From Montifringilla adamsi (taxonomy: Eukaryota; Chordata; Aves; Passeriformes; Passeridae), in assembly GCA_017590115.1 (NCBI GenBank), contig JAGGNK010008337.1, forward strand, positions 868,001 through 932,000: a stretch of 64,000 nucleotides of DNA, given 5' to 3'. This document shows positions 51,055 to 63,964 of this stretch, one piece after another. How positions within the stretch are numbered: the first letter of the stretch is position 1; the number at the start of each line of letters is the position of its first letter. The notes beneath the pieces were generated by a model that was not told the origin of the DNA, did not search any database, and worked only from the letters and a program-made list of their open reading frames with translations. The translations under genes and the position numbers were made by a program.

Positions 51055-51120
51055 TGTGTAATTTTTATTTTATTTAAGTTTTTATAATTTTATTTTATAA
51101 ATATTATTGAATCTGTTATT
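51055..51120. repeat. AT-rich low-complexity tract
   Basis: T-rich then AT-rich sequence (TTTTTATTTTATTTAAG and similar). A good acceptor-like TTATTTACAG follows at about 51125 and a donor-like GCAGGTAAAAT 33 bp later. That is too small and isolated to call an exon. Confidence 0.6.
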
Positions 51121-54100
51121 TACAGTTATATACTCATAGGCATGGCTGCTGTTTGCAGGTAAAATATACACAGAGATGATACAGGCAGATATAACAAAAT
51201 GTTTTGTATATTTTTCCTTCTCCCTCCAAGAATGAAGCATTTGTAATTCATCTGGGCAACATACTACTTATCCAGCTAAAGGCAGTGGAGCAGGAAATCA
51301 AACCAAGGTGGGAATTATTTACTTTTTAGATCCTTTTTATCAATATAAAGCATGTATTTCATTGGTGAGGTTTTTCTGAGATAGAGTGACATTAGGGATT
51401 AAAAAAACCAGTGTAGCAATATATAGTCTGAACATTTTGTTGGCTTTGGTATTTTATTGGTGTAAGTATTACAGACACTTGTGTGTGTCATGGAAGAGCT
51501 GGCATTTTTGCTTGTATCCACAAGCATAGAGGTGAATGCCAGTCCAACAGATGCATTTACTTAAAAATAAGTAAATACCAAGAACATAAAGCTTCTCTCT
51601 CACTGACTGCCTTTACTGTGCACACTGGATTAATGTGGAGCACATTTGGATGGTTGGAGATTTTACTTTCCTTAAGCCATAAGCAAAGGAATAGCATGAG
51701 AAAGGATGTTTGGACAAAGCCTTAGTGACTGCAGCACAGCAGTCAGGTAGGAAGCAGCAAGGAGAGCAGAGCCAACGAGCCAAAGTTTTACCAGACCTCC
51801 ACCCTTCCCTGCCCTTCCGTAGGCAGAATGGGGTGATACACACTGCAATTAACTGAAAAAATATTTTGATTTATATTTTGAAGTTAAAAAAAAAATTAAA
51901 AAGGAGAAGAGAGAAAAAAAAGATTGAGTTCTAAAATGGTTCAGCTTCATTTCCTCTACCAATTTTGTTTCTTTTTGCCACCTCCTGGTTGCCTTTTTGC
52001 CCTTTCACAAAATAAAACCAGATCCAGCTTATTACAGCACAGCTGTGGAAAATATTCCACTGCACTGAGATGAAGAGCCTCCCTGAGTTCATTCTGCAGG
52101 TTTGCCTCTGGCACACTGCATGGTCTGGCAGGCTCGGAGGCTCAGGCTCTCCTTCTGAGACAATCACCTGACATTTCACTGCACTTTGCTCCCTTTGATC
52201 CCAACATACAGCATTTGCCTGTATTTCTCTTTGAAAATAAGGCCTGAATAATAAACTCCTGAAAATAATGGTCAAATTATGGCTGATCTGCAATCAGCCC
52301 CTTGGAGCTACTTTGGGGTAAATAATGCCTGGTCTTTTCCTGCCCAAACACACAGATATTTGACAGAGCTGCCATCGTGCCCTGCCCTCACTCTGCCAGC
52401 CTCTCCTCTCCTCCCTGCCTTCCCTCTGGAGCACCTTCTCTTTGCCTCTGTGGCAGCTCCTGATTCCTGGCAGCTGTTTCCAAGTGACCCCTCAGCTCTG
52501 AGCTGCCTTTCCTTTGGAAGGGAGCCTGCCAGGACCTGCAGGCTAGCGGCACTGGGCTCGAGCCCTGCCGATTTCTGGTACCTGATACTCGTGCCTCAGT
52601 GCAAGGGAGAAACCATCATTATGTCACAACCTCTGGAAAGACAGATCACTTCATCTTTGCTGGCAGGAATACAGCTGCAGCAGCAGGAAAAGGGAAGAAA
52701 AATGTCTTTTCCCAAGGAAAGTGACTTTTCTGTATCACGCCACTAAGGCTGTTTTCCCCAGGAGAGAGTGAAGCACACAGTTTGGACTGCAGTATGAAAT
52801 TGAGTAGTGCTCCTTCCAGACACACAAAGCTCCTTCCTGCCCGAGGTGACAGCAGCCTCTGCACCGGGAGCCAAGTGGGAATAGTGCCCTTCCAGCAGCA
52901 TCACACTGAACCGTGCCACTGAAAACAACGTGATGCACAACACAAAATCCAGGGGTTTGACAGACCCATCTGCGATCTAAGCTGCCACCATTTTATTTAT
53001 GACATTTTGTAATAAAATGAATGTAAAAATGCTTTCATGGACAGTTCAATACCTTGGCTGGTCATGCATATACCCACAAATTCAGGCACATGTAGTTTCA
53101 CTCCCTCCTACATTGTACTGCAATATCCATGGATAATGGAACACTACCAAGATAAGAAAAAATCCATCTTTTACTTAGTATCTAGACTAAGACTACCCTA
53201 AATTGTCTTGTATTAAAATAATTACTCAAGTCATTCAACCGCCCTGCTCAGTGTTAGGTTTTGACATATCACAGCTCTCATTTGACAGCAAATCAAGTGC
53301 AAGCTACTTCTTTTCCCTGAAGATGTGTTGCTCAAGAGGGGATTTTATTCTGTAGTGTGTAAGTGCCCTAGAATTGATATGTTTATGTTAATGGAACAGT
53401 ATATAAAGTCACCTCAAAGGCAATTGGTTTAAAATTGTAAACCCCTACAGATGGGATGTAGGGTGACAAGTTAATTTAAAATTAGATATAGTGCACACCT
53501 GATAATTGAGAGAAGTGGGAGGAGGGAGAAGAAGGTTACTGCTCTATATTTGAAAAGGTGAATCCCTCCTTCATGAGGAAGGCAATCCAGAACCACACTG
53601 CAAGGACTTCCAAAGAGCTGCACAGGCTGGGGATGGGTGTTTTGGTGATTATTATTGCTGCAGACTATTTCTACCTATGGCAATTATCATTTGTGGGATG
53701 CCTCTATGTGTGGGATGAAATACAATACCAAAAGGAAGCAAGAAGATTTAGCTTTCAGTTGTCAGACATGAGCACTACTTTTAGGAACAACAGCTAGAAC
53801 AGAGACAGTGAGCAGAAAACACAGTCACAGCAGCTTCCTATTTCAATAACAGTTCTAATTGCTGACATTCAGTTATTCACAGCCAGCTCCAGTTGTGCCA
53901 GGAGCACTGGAGGGACTCTGAAGATAAGAGCTGCCATCCTGCCCTTGGAAGCACTCTGTCTTAAAAATTACTTGGGCAAATGTCTGTGTGTGAAATCCCT
54001 CCTGCACACAGTGTGAGCACCATGCAAGTGAGGATATAAACCAAATAAACCAAACCTGGTCTGGTACAGCAACATGCACTAGTGGGCCCCATTCCCAGCT

Positions 54101-55347
54101 CCTGAGGCTCCAGCATTTTGCCTGTTGATTTACAGGACACCCAAGTCCATTTTGACACCTGACACGAGAACTGCTGCTGCAGGCGAGTACATACACACAT
54201 TCAAGCACAAACACTGAGAAAGCAAATATGCAAACTGGACAGAACGTCTCTAGGGATGTTTCATGACTGAAAGAAAAGCAGAAACAGCAGTTCATCTCAG
54301 TTCTAAAAAAAGAGTTGCTTGTTGTTTTCTGTGAGCTGCATGTATAGTTTTTATTGTATTTTTATGTTACTCTGACTCAGCACGGCTGAAATAAAATCTA
54401 AATCAAATCTCTGTACTGCCCTTTTCCCCCTTTTACAGAAAAGTCAGCCTAAAAGCACAAGGATGTAAAAATGCTCTAGTTTGGCAAAATAAGTCACATT
54501 CCATAAAAGACCTATTATTAGCTTTGTCACTGTTCTATTTGTCTTCAATGTCTTTTCTAATAAAACCTAGAAGAATGAAGGGCAATATAACTATTTCTAA
54601 ATCTCTATGTAAACAAAAAAGGAATGTGCCTGCTTATTTTTTAGTACAGAACTAAACACCACATCAATGATAAATGATTTAGGGAGCAGGCTGTGTTCAT
54701 GCTGACCTTACCTGCCACTGACCGAGAATTTTCCATCCAGGCCAAACAGGGAACAACTTACACAAAGTTGATTTTTATATTATCAGACAAATTTACATTT
54801 CTTTGTAAATGTAAAGTGTACAACAAACTTTATGGTCAGCCTCCAAGAGGCTTTTGTCTTCTCCTGCATTATAAGGGAGAATTTTTAAGTGCTGCCAAAT
54901 GAAGCTCTTAAGAAATCATACCTTGGAACTAGTGAAATACTGTGGAAAGCATCAGCCACTGAGTCACACTCCCTTTATGCAACAACTGACCAGCCACAGC
55001 TCCTACTGTTAGATACGCCTGCACTACACATTTTCTTCCATATTAGCCAAAGACTATTTGAAGGAGAACTTTCCAGCTTTTCCTCTTTGGTTACTAAATA
55101 TCCTTCAGCTTCACATCATCCAAGGAGCCTCTGTGGAAAGAGCACATCCTATTCTTTGATGCTGCTGTAGGAGAAAGGGGAAACAGGGAGGAAGAGAGAG
55201 ATGTTTGCATCTGTCAGCAAAGAGAGAAAGAGCAAAGGAAATGGTAGGAGCACCATAATAACCTCCAGGGCCCTTATCCACACACAAAACTCAGATGCTG
55301 CGGACTCGAGGAAAAAACAGATCTTGGGTCACAAACACATTTATGTG
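51121..55347. other. No gene recognised
   Basis: Unique sequence. A pyrimidine- and GC-rich stretch at 52370-52570 is open on the plus strand for 155 codons (52279-52746), with no known motif. The remaining frames are short. Confidence 0.6.
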
Positions 55348-55366
55348 TATATATATATATATATAT
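55348..55366. repeat. (TA)n microsatellite
   Basis: About nine TA units. Confidence 0.9.
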
Positions 55367-56662
55367 TTATAAATATACTTAACACCGTGTAACATCTTTC
55401 TGGCTATGATCTACATCAAGGGTCCTTGCAGACCAGCATTTACTCCTTCCATCAAGAAGGATGCAGGAGTTTCATTTTCAGCCCTTCCTTACCTGTCATT
55501 CTCACACATATATGGGCCTACTGCGAGACAGGGGCTGGGCTGAGACAGCCCACACACAGATTCCAAGCTCACCATTTTAGGTTTGACGTGTCGTGGTTTG
55601 AGTTATTTTTAAGAAACATTAATCATTAGCAGTAAAAAATTTTTAAAAATATATATTTCCTTCCTCTGCACAAAATGGTACATGCCACGGTTAGATTTTA
55701 CATCATAACCACTTGTATGCTGAATATCAGCACAAAAATCAAAATAAGGGGTATAAGATACATGGGTTTCCCTTTCACACCCTTTAGCTGGCATGGCAAA
55801 TGCTGTTTCTTTGCTACTTTTCTGGGTGTGGAACATCTCTTTTCATGTCTCCAGAAACAAAACATAGTCAGACACATGTGGTGCTTTGGACTTTTGAAGG
55901 AGCTCTGTGTTTTGCTGACCTTTAATTTAGTTCTGAACGCTGACTGTTGTGGCCCAACACATCTACCCCAGTGACTCCAAAAGATGTTTATCTACACACT
56001 GCTCTACCCTGTTATTCAGCAACTCTGCAGGAAGGCTTTACCTCAGTGTCCCCTGGGAGTGGCCAGTGACATCTCCCATAATCCCAAAAGCAAATGGATA
56101 ACAGCAAGGGAAAGCAGCTCACTGCAAAAGGGCTGAGCAGCCACCGTGCAGCCGCAGTGGACTGCACGTGGGCAGCAACAAGAGAGAAGAATCCACTTGT
56201 GGTGGAAAGCACATCATCCAGGACAAGCCAGCAACTACTTGCAGCAGCATCAGTCCAGTGGTAACCTAGAAGTAGCTTTTAATTAGTTTTAACTTCTGCA
56301 GCCAGTAGGCACAGCTGGTGAAATCCTGGCATCCCAAACTAGGAGAGCAATGCTCCCATTCACGTTAAAGGAAGATCAGCAATTTCAGCTGTTCTCACAG
56401 TAGCAAATAAATACATTGTTAACTTCTGTACCCCCTGCTAAAGGCAGAACAAGGTAAAAAAGAAGTGACTACATAATTTGCTTGGTTCAATGGGATGTAG
56501 AAATTCTAACCTGCTTAGCTTTGTGTTAAAACTCAGAGAAGCCACAGGGGAAGAACTTCTCTTTGTCCTTCTGCACATGCATGGAAAGGGACAAAATCTC
56601 CTCTGCCATCTAACAAGAGGACCTAAACCAACTTCCTCAATTATTGGTGTTTTCTGTTACAG
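55367..56662. other. No gene recognised
   Basis: Unique sequence without recognised features. It ends in the acceptor-like pyrimidine tract at 56646-56662. Confidence 0.6.
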
Positions 56663-56771
56663 GGCAAATTAAGGGTTCTCTGAAACAAAAGCAGACTATA
56701 AATATTTCTTCTCATACAAGCCAAATGGAGAAGAAAACAGCAAGACTATCTGCAACCATGCTAAATTCAAG
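56663..56771 (+). other. Candidate internal exon, 109 bp
   Basis: A good acceptor (TTGGTGTTTTCTGTTACAG, ending at 56662) and a good donor (CAAG then GTAAGATCC at 56772) flank 109 bp. Of the three frames, two close within a few codons. The third is open across all 35 codons (QIKGSLKQKQTINISSHTSQ then MEKKTARLSATMLNS). The product is Lys/Ser/Thr-rich and unrecognised. Paired splice consensus occurs by chance in sequence of this length, so this is only a candidate coding or noncoding exon. Confidence 0.2.
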
Positions 56772-57840
56772 GTAAGATCCTGAGACACATTTCTTTACAT
56801 TTTTCAAGAACTGGAAATATTAATTTGGCATGTTAGAGTCACACAAACCCCCGACTCATTACCACAGCCCTGTGTTCCAAAACAGTTTTTCTTTTCATGC
56901 TTGTTTGCCAATTGATAAACAAAACTCTGCCACTTTTTGAAATTGCTGAGTACAACTGGAGTGAGAATGGCAACACTTGCCTGGCTGAAGAACTGACTGC
57001 TTGTTGAGAAGAAAGTCATCGCTGTGATTGACCAGCGTCACTTTTCTGATGCTCTGCTTTCCTACATCAGTACAAGATATGAACGTGAGACACTCCAGCA
57101 CCAAAATAAAGCATTTCAACCACAGCCTGCCACAGGAGCTGCAAGGCTTTGTGACAGACCTGATCCTACCAACAGCTGCCAACTAAGTTCATAAATTGAA
57201 GTGACCCATGGGAAAGAAAGGTCAAAAGGAAAACAAGCAAAAACACCTCCACAAAAGCACCACAATACAAATTTATACAGCTCCTTTCTTAGAGCCTGCT
57301 CATGCAAGTAGAAAAACTGGTCCCACTGATGTTAGCAGGCTATACAGCAAACTCATGATCTTTATATTTTACATCAGGGGAAGCTCAACTGATATAAAAT
57401 GTTATTAGTGCCTGTGAAGTGTCCTGGCTGAAAAGCTGTCCAGGGATTAGAATAATTAAAAACTATTCAGGCTCTGCCCCTTAAATCTGATTCTACTCCA
57501 ATAAAACCAATTCAATTTTTTTCTTTCAACTGTGAGAAGGATTTGGCCTTAAATTACAATACTCTGATAGCTAAATTTACAGAATTAGCAATACCCTGAA
57601 AATGTAAAACCGCAGAGAGAAAAGAGAGCTCATAAAAAATAAACCTTATGGGATTGTCAATTAAGATATTTTAGCTTCCCAACTTAAAATAAATGGAAAA
57701 TATGCCATATGAACCTCTGTAGATATTCAATCACTTTATTTTTATTATATTGAGACCCATAATTGTACCTGGAAGGAAGGAAAAACTGGATCACTTTGTC
57801 CCCATTGGTCTAAAAGCACAAGTACCATCAGGAGACATAC
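56772..57840. other. No gene recognised
   Basis: AT-rich unique sequence. No gene or repeat is recognised. Confidence 0.6.
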
Positions 57841-57887
57841 CTGACTCTCTGGCAGAGTGAGCAGTGATGAGACCTGCATTAGGAAAG
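57841..57887 (-). other. Candidate minus-strand short exon, 47 bp
   Basis: On the minus strand a 13-T tract followed by CCATCTGAAG forms a strong acceptor, and CAG then GTATGTCTCC forms a strong donor 47 bp later. One frame is open across it (FPNAGLITAHSARES). It is short, isolated and on the opposite strand to the candidate at 56663, so it cannot belong to the same transcript. Confidence 0.12.
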
Positions 57888-57897
57888 CTTCAGATGG

Positions 57898-57910
57898 AAA
57901 AAAAAAAAAA
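57898..57910 (+). repeat. Poly-A run
   Basis: Thirteen A on the plus strand. On the minus strand it is the pyrimidine tract of the acceptor-like site just described. Confidence 0.85.
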
Positions 57911-58015
57911 TTAGGACAGTCAGAAAAATTTCAGGGAATTTAATTGTTCACACAGCTATGGAATAAAATCCACACCATTTTGAATGTTTATTGATACCAT
58001 AGCCAAGTAAGGAGT

Positions 58016-58209
58016 GCAGTGCCCACCTAATCAAATATAAATACTGCCATGTACTTCATATGCTGAGTAAAACTACTTTTGGACCCTAATTTTACTTTCT
58101 TTTGTGTGTGGCAGTGCCCACCTAATCAAATATAAACACTGCCATGTACTTCACTACATATGCTGAGTAAAACTACTTTTGGACCCTAATTTTACTTTCT
58201 TTTGTGTGT
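58016..58209. repeat. Tandem duplication, 95/99-bp unit, two copies
   Basis: Copy 1 is 58016-58110 and copy 2 is 58111-58209. Both start GCAGTGCCCACCTAATCAAA and end TTTACTTTCTTTTGTGTGT. The differences I see are AAATACT/AAACACT and a short insertion (about 5 bp, CTACA) in copy 2. The unit is not a known repeat to me. Confidence 0.95.
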
Positions 58210-59623
58210 CCCATGCTCAAAACTTAGGATTTGCTCTGGGAAACATGTTTTGGACTGTACCATGCAGTCTGTAGTAGCTGTGAAAAACAGAACCCTTCTG
58301 GAATCACATGTGTATGAGCTTCACCAGGTAGCTTTGACAAATTTGCCTTCATCCCTTCCTCACAGCATTTGCATAGAAATAATCTTCTAGGTAAAAACAG
58401 CTTGACTGGAGTTAATGATGTCCCCTCACTGAACTGAGCTGTTTAAGCTGAAGAAGAGTAATTTGCCTGTGGAGAGAACTTGAGTATAAAAAACCAGCCA
58501 AGACGAAGAATCTTTGCACTTAGCATCAGGCATTCATCACAACTGACAATGGAAAAATAAAGAAATGCCAGAACAGAAAAAACTATTCCCAGGAGGACGA
58601 AAGCAAGGCTGAAGTTTCAAGTCTACCAACAGCCTGCTCCCATCCTTCTCTTTATTTACAAGTGTGGCCAAGTGCACCAGAACACGCTCGATACAGAAGT
58701 GTTTGTGCAAGAAAGGCCTTGCTGGCAGTGCTGCTTGAAAAACTGTCCTAAAGTCCTAAAAACTGTCCTAAAGGAACATTTCTGTAAGAGACATCTCATG
58801 AAGGCAGTCTGGCTACAGCCCTGATCGCTGCAAGCAGCAAAACAACACCTCCAGTGAAGCAGAAGCAGCAGCTCTCCGAGTGCAGCCCTCCAAATCAGGG
58901 TAAGCAAATTTCTAACAGCCTCCTCCTTCAGTGCCACACTTGTCAATATTCCCCATTTACAGCTCCTCTAAAAGGAGCAATAAACCATCTGCATCTCTGT
59001 TTAAGTAAAGCTTACAGAAAACAGGAAAAGGGACAAGAGTTTCAAGTAAAGAATGCAAGGAAAAACGTTTCTATACTTAAAAAAAAACCCGTGAGAAGAA
59101 TGAATCTGAGCTATTTATTTCATTGCCTTTTATATTTTCCCGAAGTATCTCTCAAACCCCACGTACCTGGTCCAGCCAGACCTCGAAGTGGAGCTGACAC
59201 AGTGCAGCAAACATTTTGTTTACCAGAGACATTTATAATTCAATTTGCAGACATTTGCAAATGTTAGCTTTCAGACTGCTCTCCTGATGGGTTCTTTAAC
59301 AAGTCAGGAGATCCCGGGTACGGTGGGACTATTAGGATAATCACCCCCAGGAGTAAACCATTCCATCCAGCCTTTTAGTACGGTTTCAGCAAAATGACAA
59401 ACAGAAAAAGCACTTCAAGCAACACAGACTCTGGCTCTAAGGAAATCTCTCTGGTGGATACGTTACACATGAAAACCCATATAATATGTATTACATATAT
59501 CATTCTAACTAATTACATTCTGAAGATTTGTTGTGACATTTAGAAAACCTCTGGATGCTTTACTCCAGTCTTTGGTGTTGAGTGCAGATGTGCAGTACCC
59601 CTCGAAGGAAACTATGGATTTTC
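58210..59623. other. No gene recognised
   Basis: Unique sequence. At about 58735-58775 an AAACTGTCCTAAAG motif is repeated once, 20 bp apart. A plus-strand donor-like GTAAGCAAAT at 58900 follows a 30-codon open stretch (QQNNTSSEAEAAALRVQPSK) that lacks a convincing acceptor. I do not call a gene. Confidence 0.55.
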
Positions 59624-59640
59624 TTTTTTTTTTTTTTTTT
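59624..59640. repeat. Poly-T run
   Basis: Seventeen T. It could be the poly-A tail of a minus-strand insertion, but no element is recognisable to its left. Confidence 0.85.
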
Positions 59641-60791
59641 GGCAGGTGAAAAGCAAAATTAAAATTTAGTTTGCTGTAAAATTTTCATTTTGAAGAGCTT
59701 TTTTAAAATAACTTTTAATACTTCCTGCCAAGTTATTAATTTAAATTAATTCAGCAATCTAGCAAAAGAATCAGTCTATTAGACTTCACTGCCAAATTCC
59801 AAATAAAACTTACAGATAACTCCAAATGTCAAAACATGCTACATACCTGCAACCATGGGATCATTAAAAAAAAAGATACCTACTTCAGTGTGAAGAGGAA
59901 CAAAGTGCTTTTAAAAAGAATTCTTAATAAAAGCCCCAACAAATCCCAACTGAAACCCACCCAACATTTCAAGACCCTCAAGCAACTAAGAGAGTTCAGG
60001 TACAAACTTCCAAAGCTAGAGAGAAGGAAGATTACTTTTTTCACCTTTCTGTAAAGTGTCAAAATGTAATATTAATTCTTCCTGTTCTCAGAAAATCTAA
60101 AGAGGACTACCAAGCTATTAAACCTTCCAGTGGATCATTTGTGGTATGAGTTATTAGCATAATTGGGGGCACACTTTATTCTGACCTTTGCAAAACTTTC
60201 ATTTCCCAAATGTGATAGATACAAAGTACTTTTATAATACCAATAATGATTATTTCCTATGGGAAACTGCCAATTATAAGTTGGTGAAAAATGCTATATC
60301 AGATGTACATTGAGAAAATGAACACACCTACCAACAGTCAGACTAATTAAAGCCATTCTTCAAATATTAATAAAGCTTTTCCCTTCCATGAAATACAACC
60401 TGTATATTTTAGTCCAGCTCTATCCTTGTCAGATCATTCTTTCAACAATAATAAATGTTTGATTAGTGGTTAAATACAGCATTTCTGCTGTAATTCTTTC
60501 CCTGGCAGTAAACCAACACATGTGGGAAGCTGTTTTAACATTTAACCACTTGACTTGAATTCACATTGTTTATATCAAGTCACATCAAGTGCTAACAAAA
60601 ATACTCAAGATAAGGAAACAAACCTCATGTTCTGGACACAGTTCTTAAAGAAAAAAAAAAAAGGCAGAGGAAAGATAAGCAGTAAACTGTCAAAGAGCCT
60701 GGGTTTGGGTTTGTGATACTGACTCCAGCACCTTCTGCTGCAGCCACCAGTACAACAGGCAGTGGCTTCAATGGCATCATCTCCTGCCCTC
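59641..60791. other. No gene recognised
   Basis: Very AT-rich unique sequence. No gene is recognised. Confidence 0.6.
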
Positions 60792-60838
60792 GTGTCACCT
60801 GCGGTCCTGTGTCACCTGCGGTCCTGTGTCACCTGCTG
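60792..60838 (+). repeat. 17-bp tandem repeat, nearly three copies
   Basis: The unit GTGTCACCTGCGGTCCT occurs twice in full (60792-60808 and 60809-60825), followed by a third partial copy, GTGTCACCTGC. Confidence 0.95.
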
Positions 60839-63800
60839 CCAGCCCCTGTGAGCTGCCAGGAAAAGAAGGGACAGGGAAAGCACAGCCAAGCCAAAACTGC
60901 TGATCACACTTACTGGGCACAGGACAGGACAACTGCCCTCCCACCAATGGACCATCACTTGCACAGCAAATTAACACAGAGGAGTATTAATAATGAAAAA
61001 TCTGACTCCAGATTCTATGTGACAATAGAAAAGCCTCCATGCTGATACATCAGTGATGAGCAGAGGAAAGCCTCTGATTTCCTTCAAAACATGCACCTGG
61101 AAACAGCCTCAAACTGCTTAACATTTTTTAAAAGGGTAAGCTTCCCAGCTTCCCAGTTCACCAACTGTGTTTAAACACAGCTTAAAAAGAAAAAAGATTC
61201 TGCAGAATCTAGGCACAAATTGTTCAATTAAGACACATAGAAAAGGGCCAAAAGAAAATTCATTTTAAACCACAAAAGTTTATTTTTTGGATTTTCCAGA
61301 ATATCTAGCCAGTTCTTTACTAGATCCTTGACACAAAAGCAGACCATAAAGGCCTGCAGAGACAAAAGGAATTCTACTGGTTTTCAGGCAGACAGACTTG
61401 TATGGCCAAATGTTCACAGCCAGGAGCTGGACACACACGTGTGACCATCTGATAGAATGAGGGAAGTGAGGCTCTGCTTCCTTTTTAAAGGGGGAATCTG
61501 ATCATCAGGTCATTTATAAAAACACCCAAACCAAGCACAAATGGTCAAAGTCTTCCAAGTGTACAAAAACATACAAATGCCCGAGAAAGGGGTGGTGCAG
61601 ATCTTGAAAAAGCAGTTCATACATCAGCACAAGAAATACTTGCAGTACGTACAGCAGCTCCAGAGATGTCCTCCCATCTGCTAACTGCAAATGATCACGT
61701 TTGTGATCCGAGTTCTCAGTCTGGTACCCATCACAGAGCACAAAGTGCAGTATGACATCTAAGTAGATTTGCTTGCTACTTTTCATTCTGATGTCTAACA
61801 TGTCTCATTAGTTTTGAGGGGAAGAAACAACAGCTAAAATATAAACCACTGAAAAGTGGCGTGTGTGTCATTAAGCAATAAACAACATTCCCTGTTTGTC
61901 CTTACCCTTTGGGTACAGAAAATAACTAGACAGCAGTCTCATCACTCCTATACTGTACCTTTCAAAACTTGGCACAGCACCCCTTGCACACTGTGTTTCA
62001 GATCAAACAGCTCAATACATGCTTCAGAGATCTGGCAGCGGTTCTTTTGGGAGTTATTTCCTACTTTTCTGGCTTAGGCAACCTGTCGAGCATGGAAAAT
62101 TTACACGCAGTAGATCCCAAATATGTACACAGAGAAAGAGGAAATCATAATAACCACGATTATAAATGAAGTTTTGAATGTCAATTCAATTTGCCACAGG
62201 TATTTCCATTGCCTCCAAGACATCATTCTGATGTGGAACAGCACGTGCCGCCTTCTCAGCCTGCAGTTTTTACAGGTACTGTGATCAGAAGGGATTAGTT
62301 TGGGTAAGCAGCTGCAGTGGGGCAGACTCCATAACACACACACACACCCCCTCCTTGTTCTCTACAGCAGTACTCCTTTTAAGAGCAAAATCACAACAGA
62401 TATGAACGGTAGAACAAAAGCAAGCTCTAGGAAAGCCAGAAGATACTGAGAAGTTTTGCCTTTGATTAGCATCTGTTTACAGATTTAGATTTTTACACTC
62501 AACTGAATACTGCTCCTGCATATCAGACCACAAAAGCAGTTAGAGCAAACATCCCTCTGAAATTTTCCATAATTTTACAGTTTAAAGTAGTTGAAAATAC
62601 AGGATGAAAAGAAAATTCCTTTCAAAATACAATGCAGTTTTTAGCAATAATTTAGTCATTTTCCTTTTTGCCTTTGCCACAAAACAGTAAGGGTTAAAAA
62701 TGAATACACTATTCATGTGGCAGGAGGAGACACATCAGTTTAAAAGAGAGCATCCAACAGGCCAGTAATCTTGCTGTATCAATAGTAGGTCTTGGCAGAT
62801 AGTTTCAACAGAAGAGAGTCAGAAATGAATAAAACATGTTGTCCGAACTCAGCTGTGCACGACCTCTCTCTTTCTTTCCCACCACGTAGGTATTTCCTGC
62901 ATCCGACAGTTTTATGATGACATTTCCCACTTTTGCTACCTTGCTGCCTTTATCTCGCAGCACTCCCCATACTTTTCAGATCATCCTGCTAATTCTTTCA
63001 CTCTCCATTTCTCTCATAATTAGCCTCAGTTGAAGTCAGTGGCAAAAATCCCACGAATGTGTCAGCAGGTTTCCCTTGGGAACACAGGAATGTCACTCAG
63101 GTCTCTGCCCTCCAGCTGTGGCACTGAGTCATGCCAGCTGCGGGTAGGCTGAGAAGCACGAAAGGGAAGAGTTTCCTTCCTCCACTCCTTTCTGCTCCAC
63201 TCTCTCCATTTCACACACAGCAGACTCTTGTGCTCTGGTTTGCCCCTGGATCCAATACAATCCACTAAGAAAACAACCAGAAAACAGAAAAGAAGGGGGA
63301 GAGGGGAAGCCATAAAGAGCCCCAATATGCCTGAGAGAGCTGAACCTGCACAGAACAAAATGGTTTGCAAGAACCTCACTTCCTTCAGGTTTTATTGAGG
63401 CCAAACAGTACACGGTGCCACTGTGTGTCTCTTGTTTTCTGACTTGTTCTTCCCATATTCTGCACTTTTGGATACAAAATCAGGACTTCACCCATTTTAA
63501 AAGAAGGTTTAACTTCAGGCATTGATGAAATAGAAATTTTGAATAAAAGAACGCTATGACTTAGTTCTTTATATAATCTTTTCAAAAAACAGCAAGTAGT
63601 CTTTCCTTCCTGGGGAATGGCAGATAAATCTCTCAGGATAGTTTTACAAGGCAGTCACTTAAAGAAATACACAAAGAAAACAACCTTTCTCAGCCTACGA
63701 CAACTCTTATCATAAACAACTAAAATTTACAGGAACCAAGATTTGTTTTCTCCCTTTTCTGCATTAGATTGTCTGATGATTCAGGTTTCAGACAGACCTA

Positions 63801-63924
63801 CCACAGACCAGCTTGAGGCAGCAGTCTGGTAAACTTTGGAATCCCCTCCAGAACTCCACCAGTCACTCATTCTTTCACCATTAACTTTTGCTCTGGCAGA
63901 AAAAATGAAAACTGACTCAGATTG
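60839..63924. other. No gene recognised
   Basis: Unique sequence with short frames on both strands (up to about 105 codons). A short (CA)n run lies at 62335-62347. The 95-codon minus-strand frame at 61514-61801 is Leu/Val/Phe-rich and unrecognised. Confidence 0.6.
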
Positions 63925-63942
63925 AAAAAAAAAAAAAAAAAA
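63925..63942 (+). repeat. Poly-A run
   Basis: Eighteen A, followed after CCGAGC by a second run of about 10 A. Confidence 0.9.
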
Positions 63943-63964
63943 CCGAGCAAAAAAAAAATCCCTT

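Noticed and set aside
52279..52746. 155-codon plus-strand open frame
   Set aside because: It lies in a C/T- and GC-rich stretch. The product is Leu/Pro/Ser-rich without a domain, and no splice support was found.
58808..58899. Plus-strand exon-like segment before GTAAGCAAAT
   Set aside because: The acceptor side (CTCATGAAGGCAG) lacks a pyrimidine tract. A donor alone is not enough.
59141..59193. Minus-strand donor GTACGTGGGG with a short open stretch
   Set aside because: The nearest acceptor leaves only 27 bp. Isolated splice consensus of this kind is common by chance.
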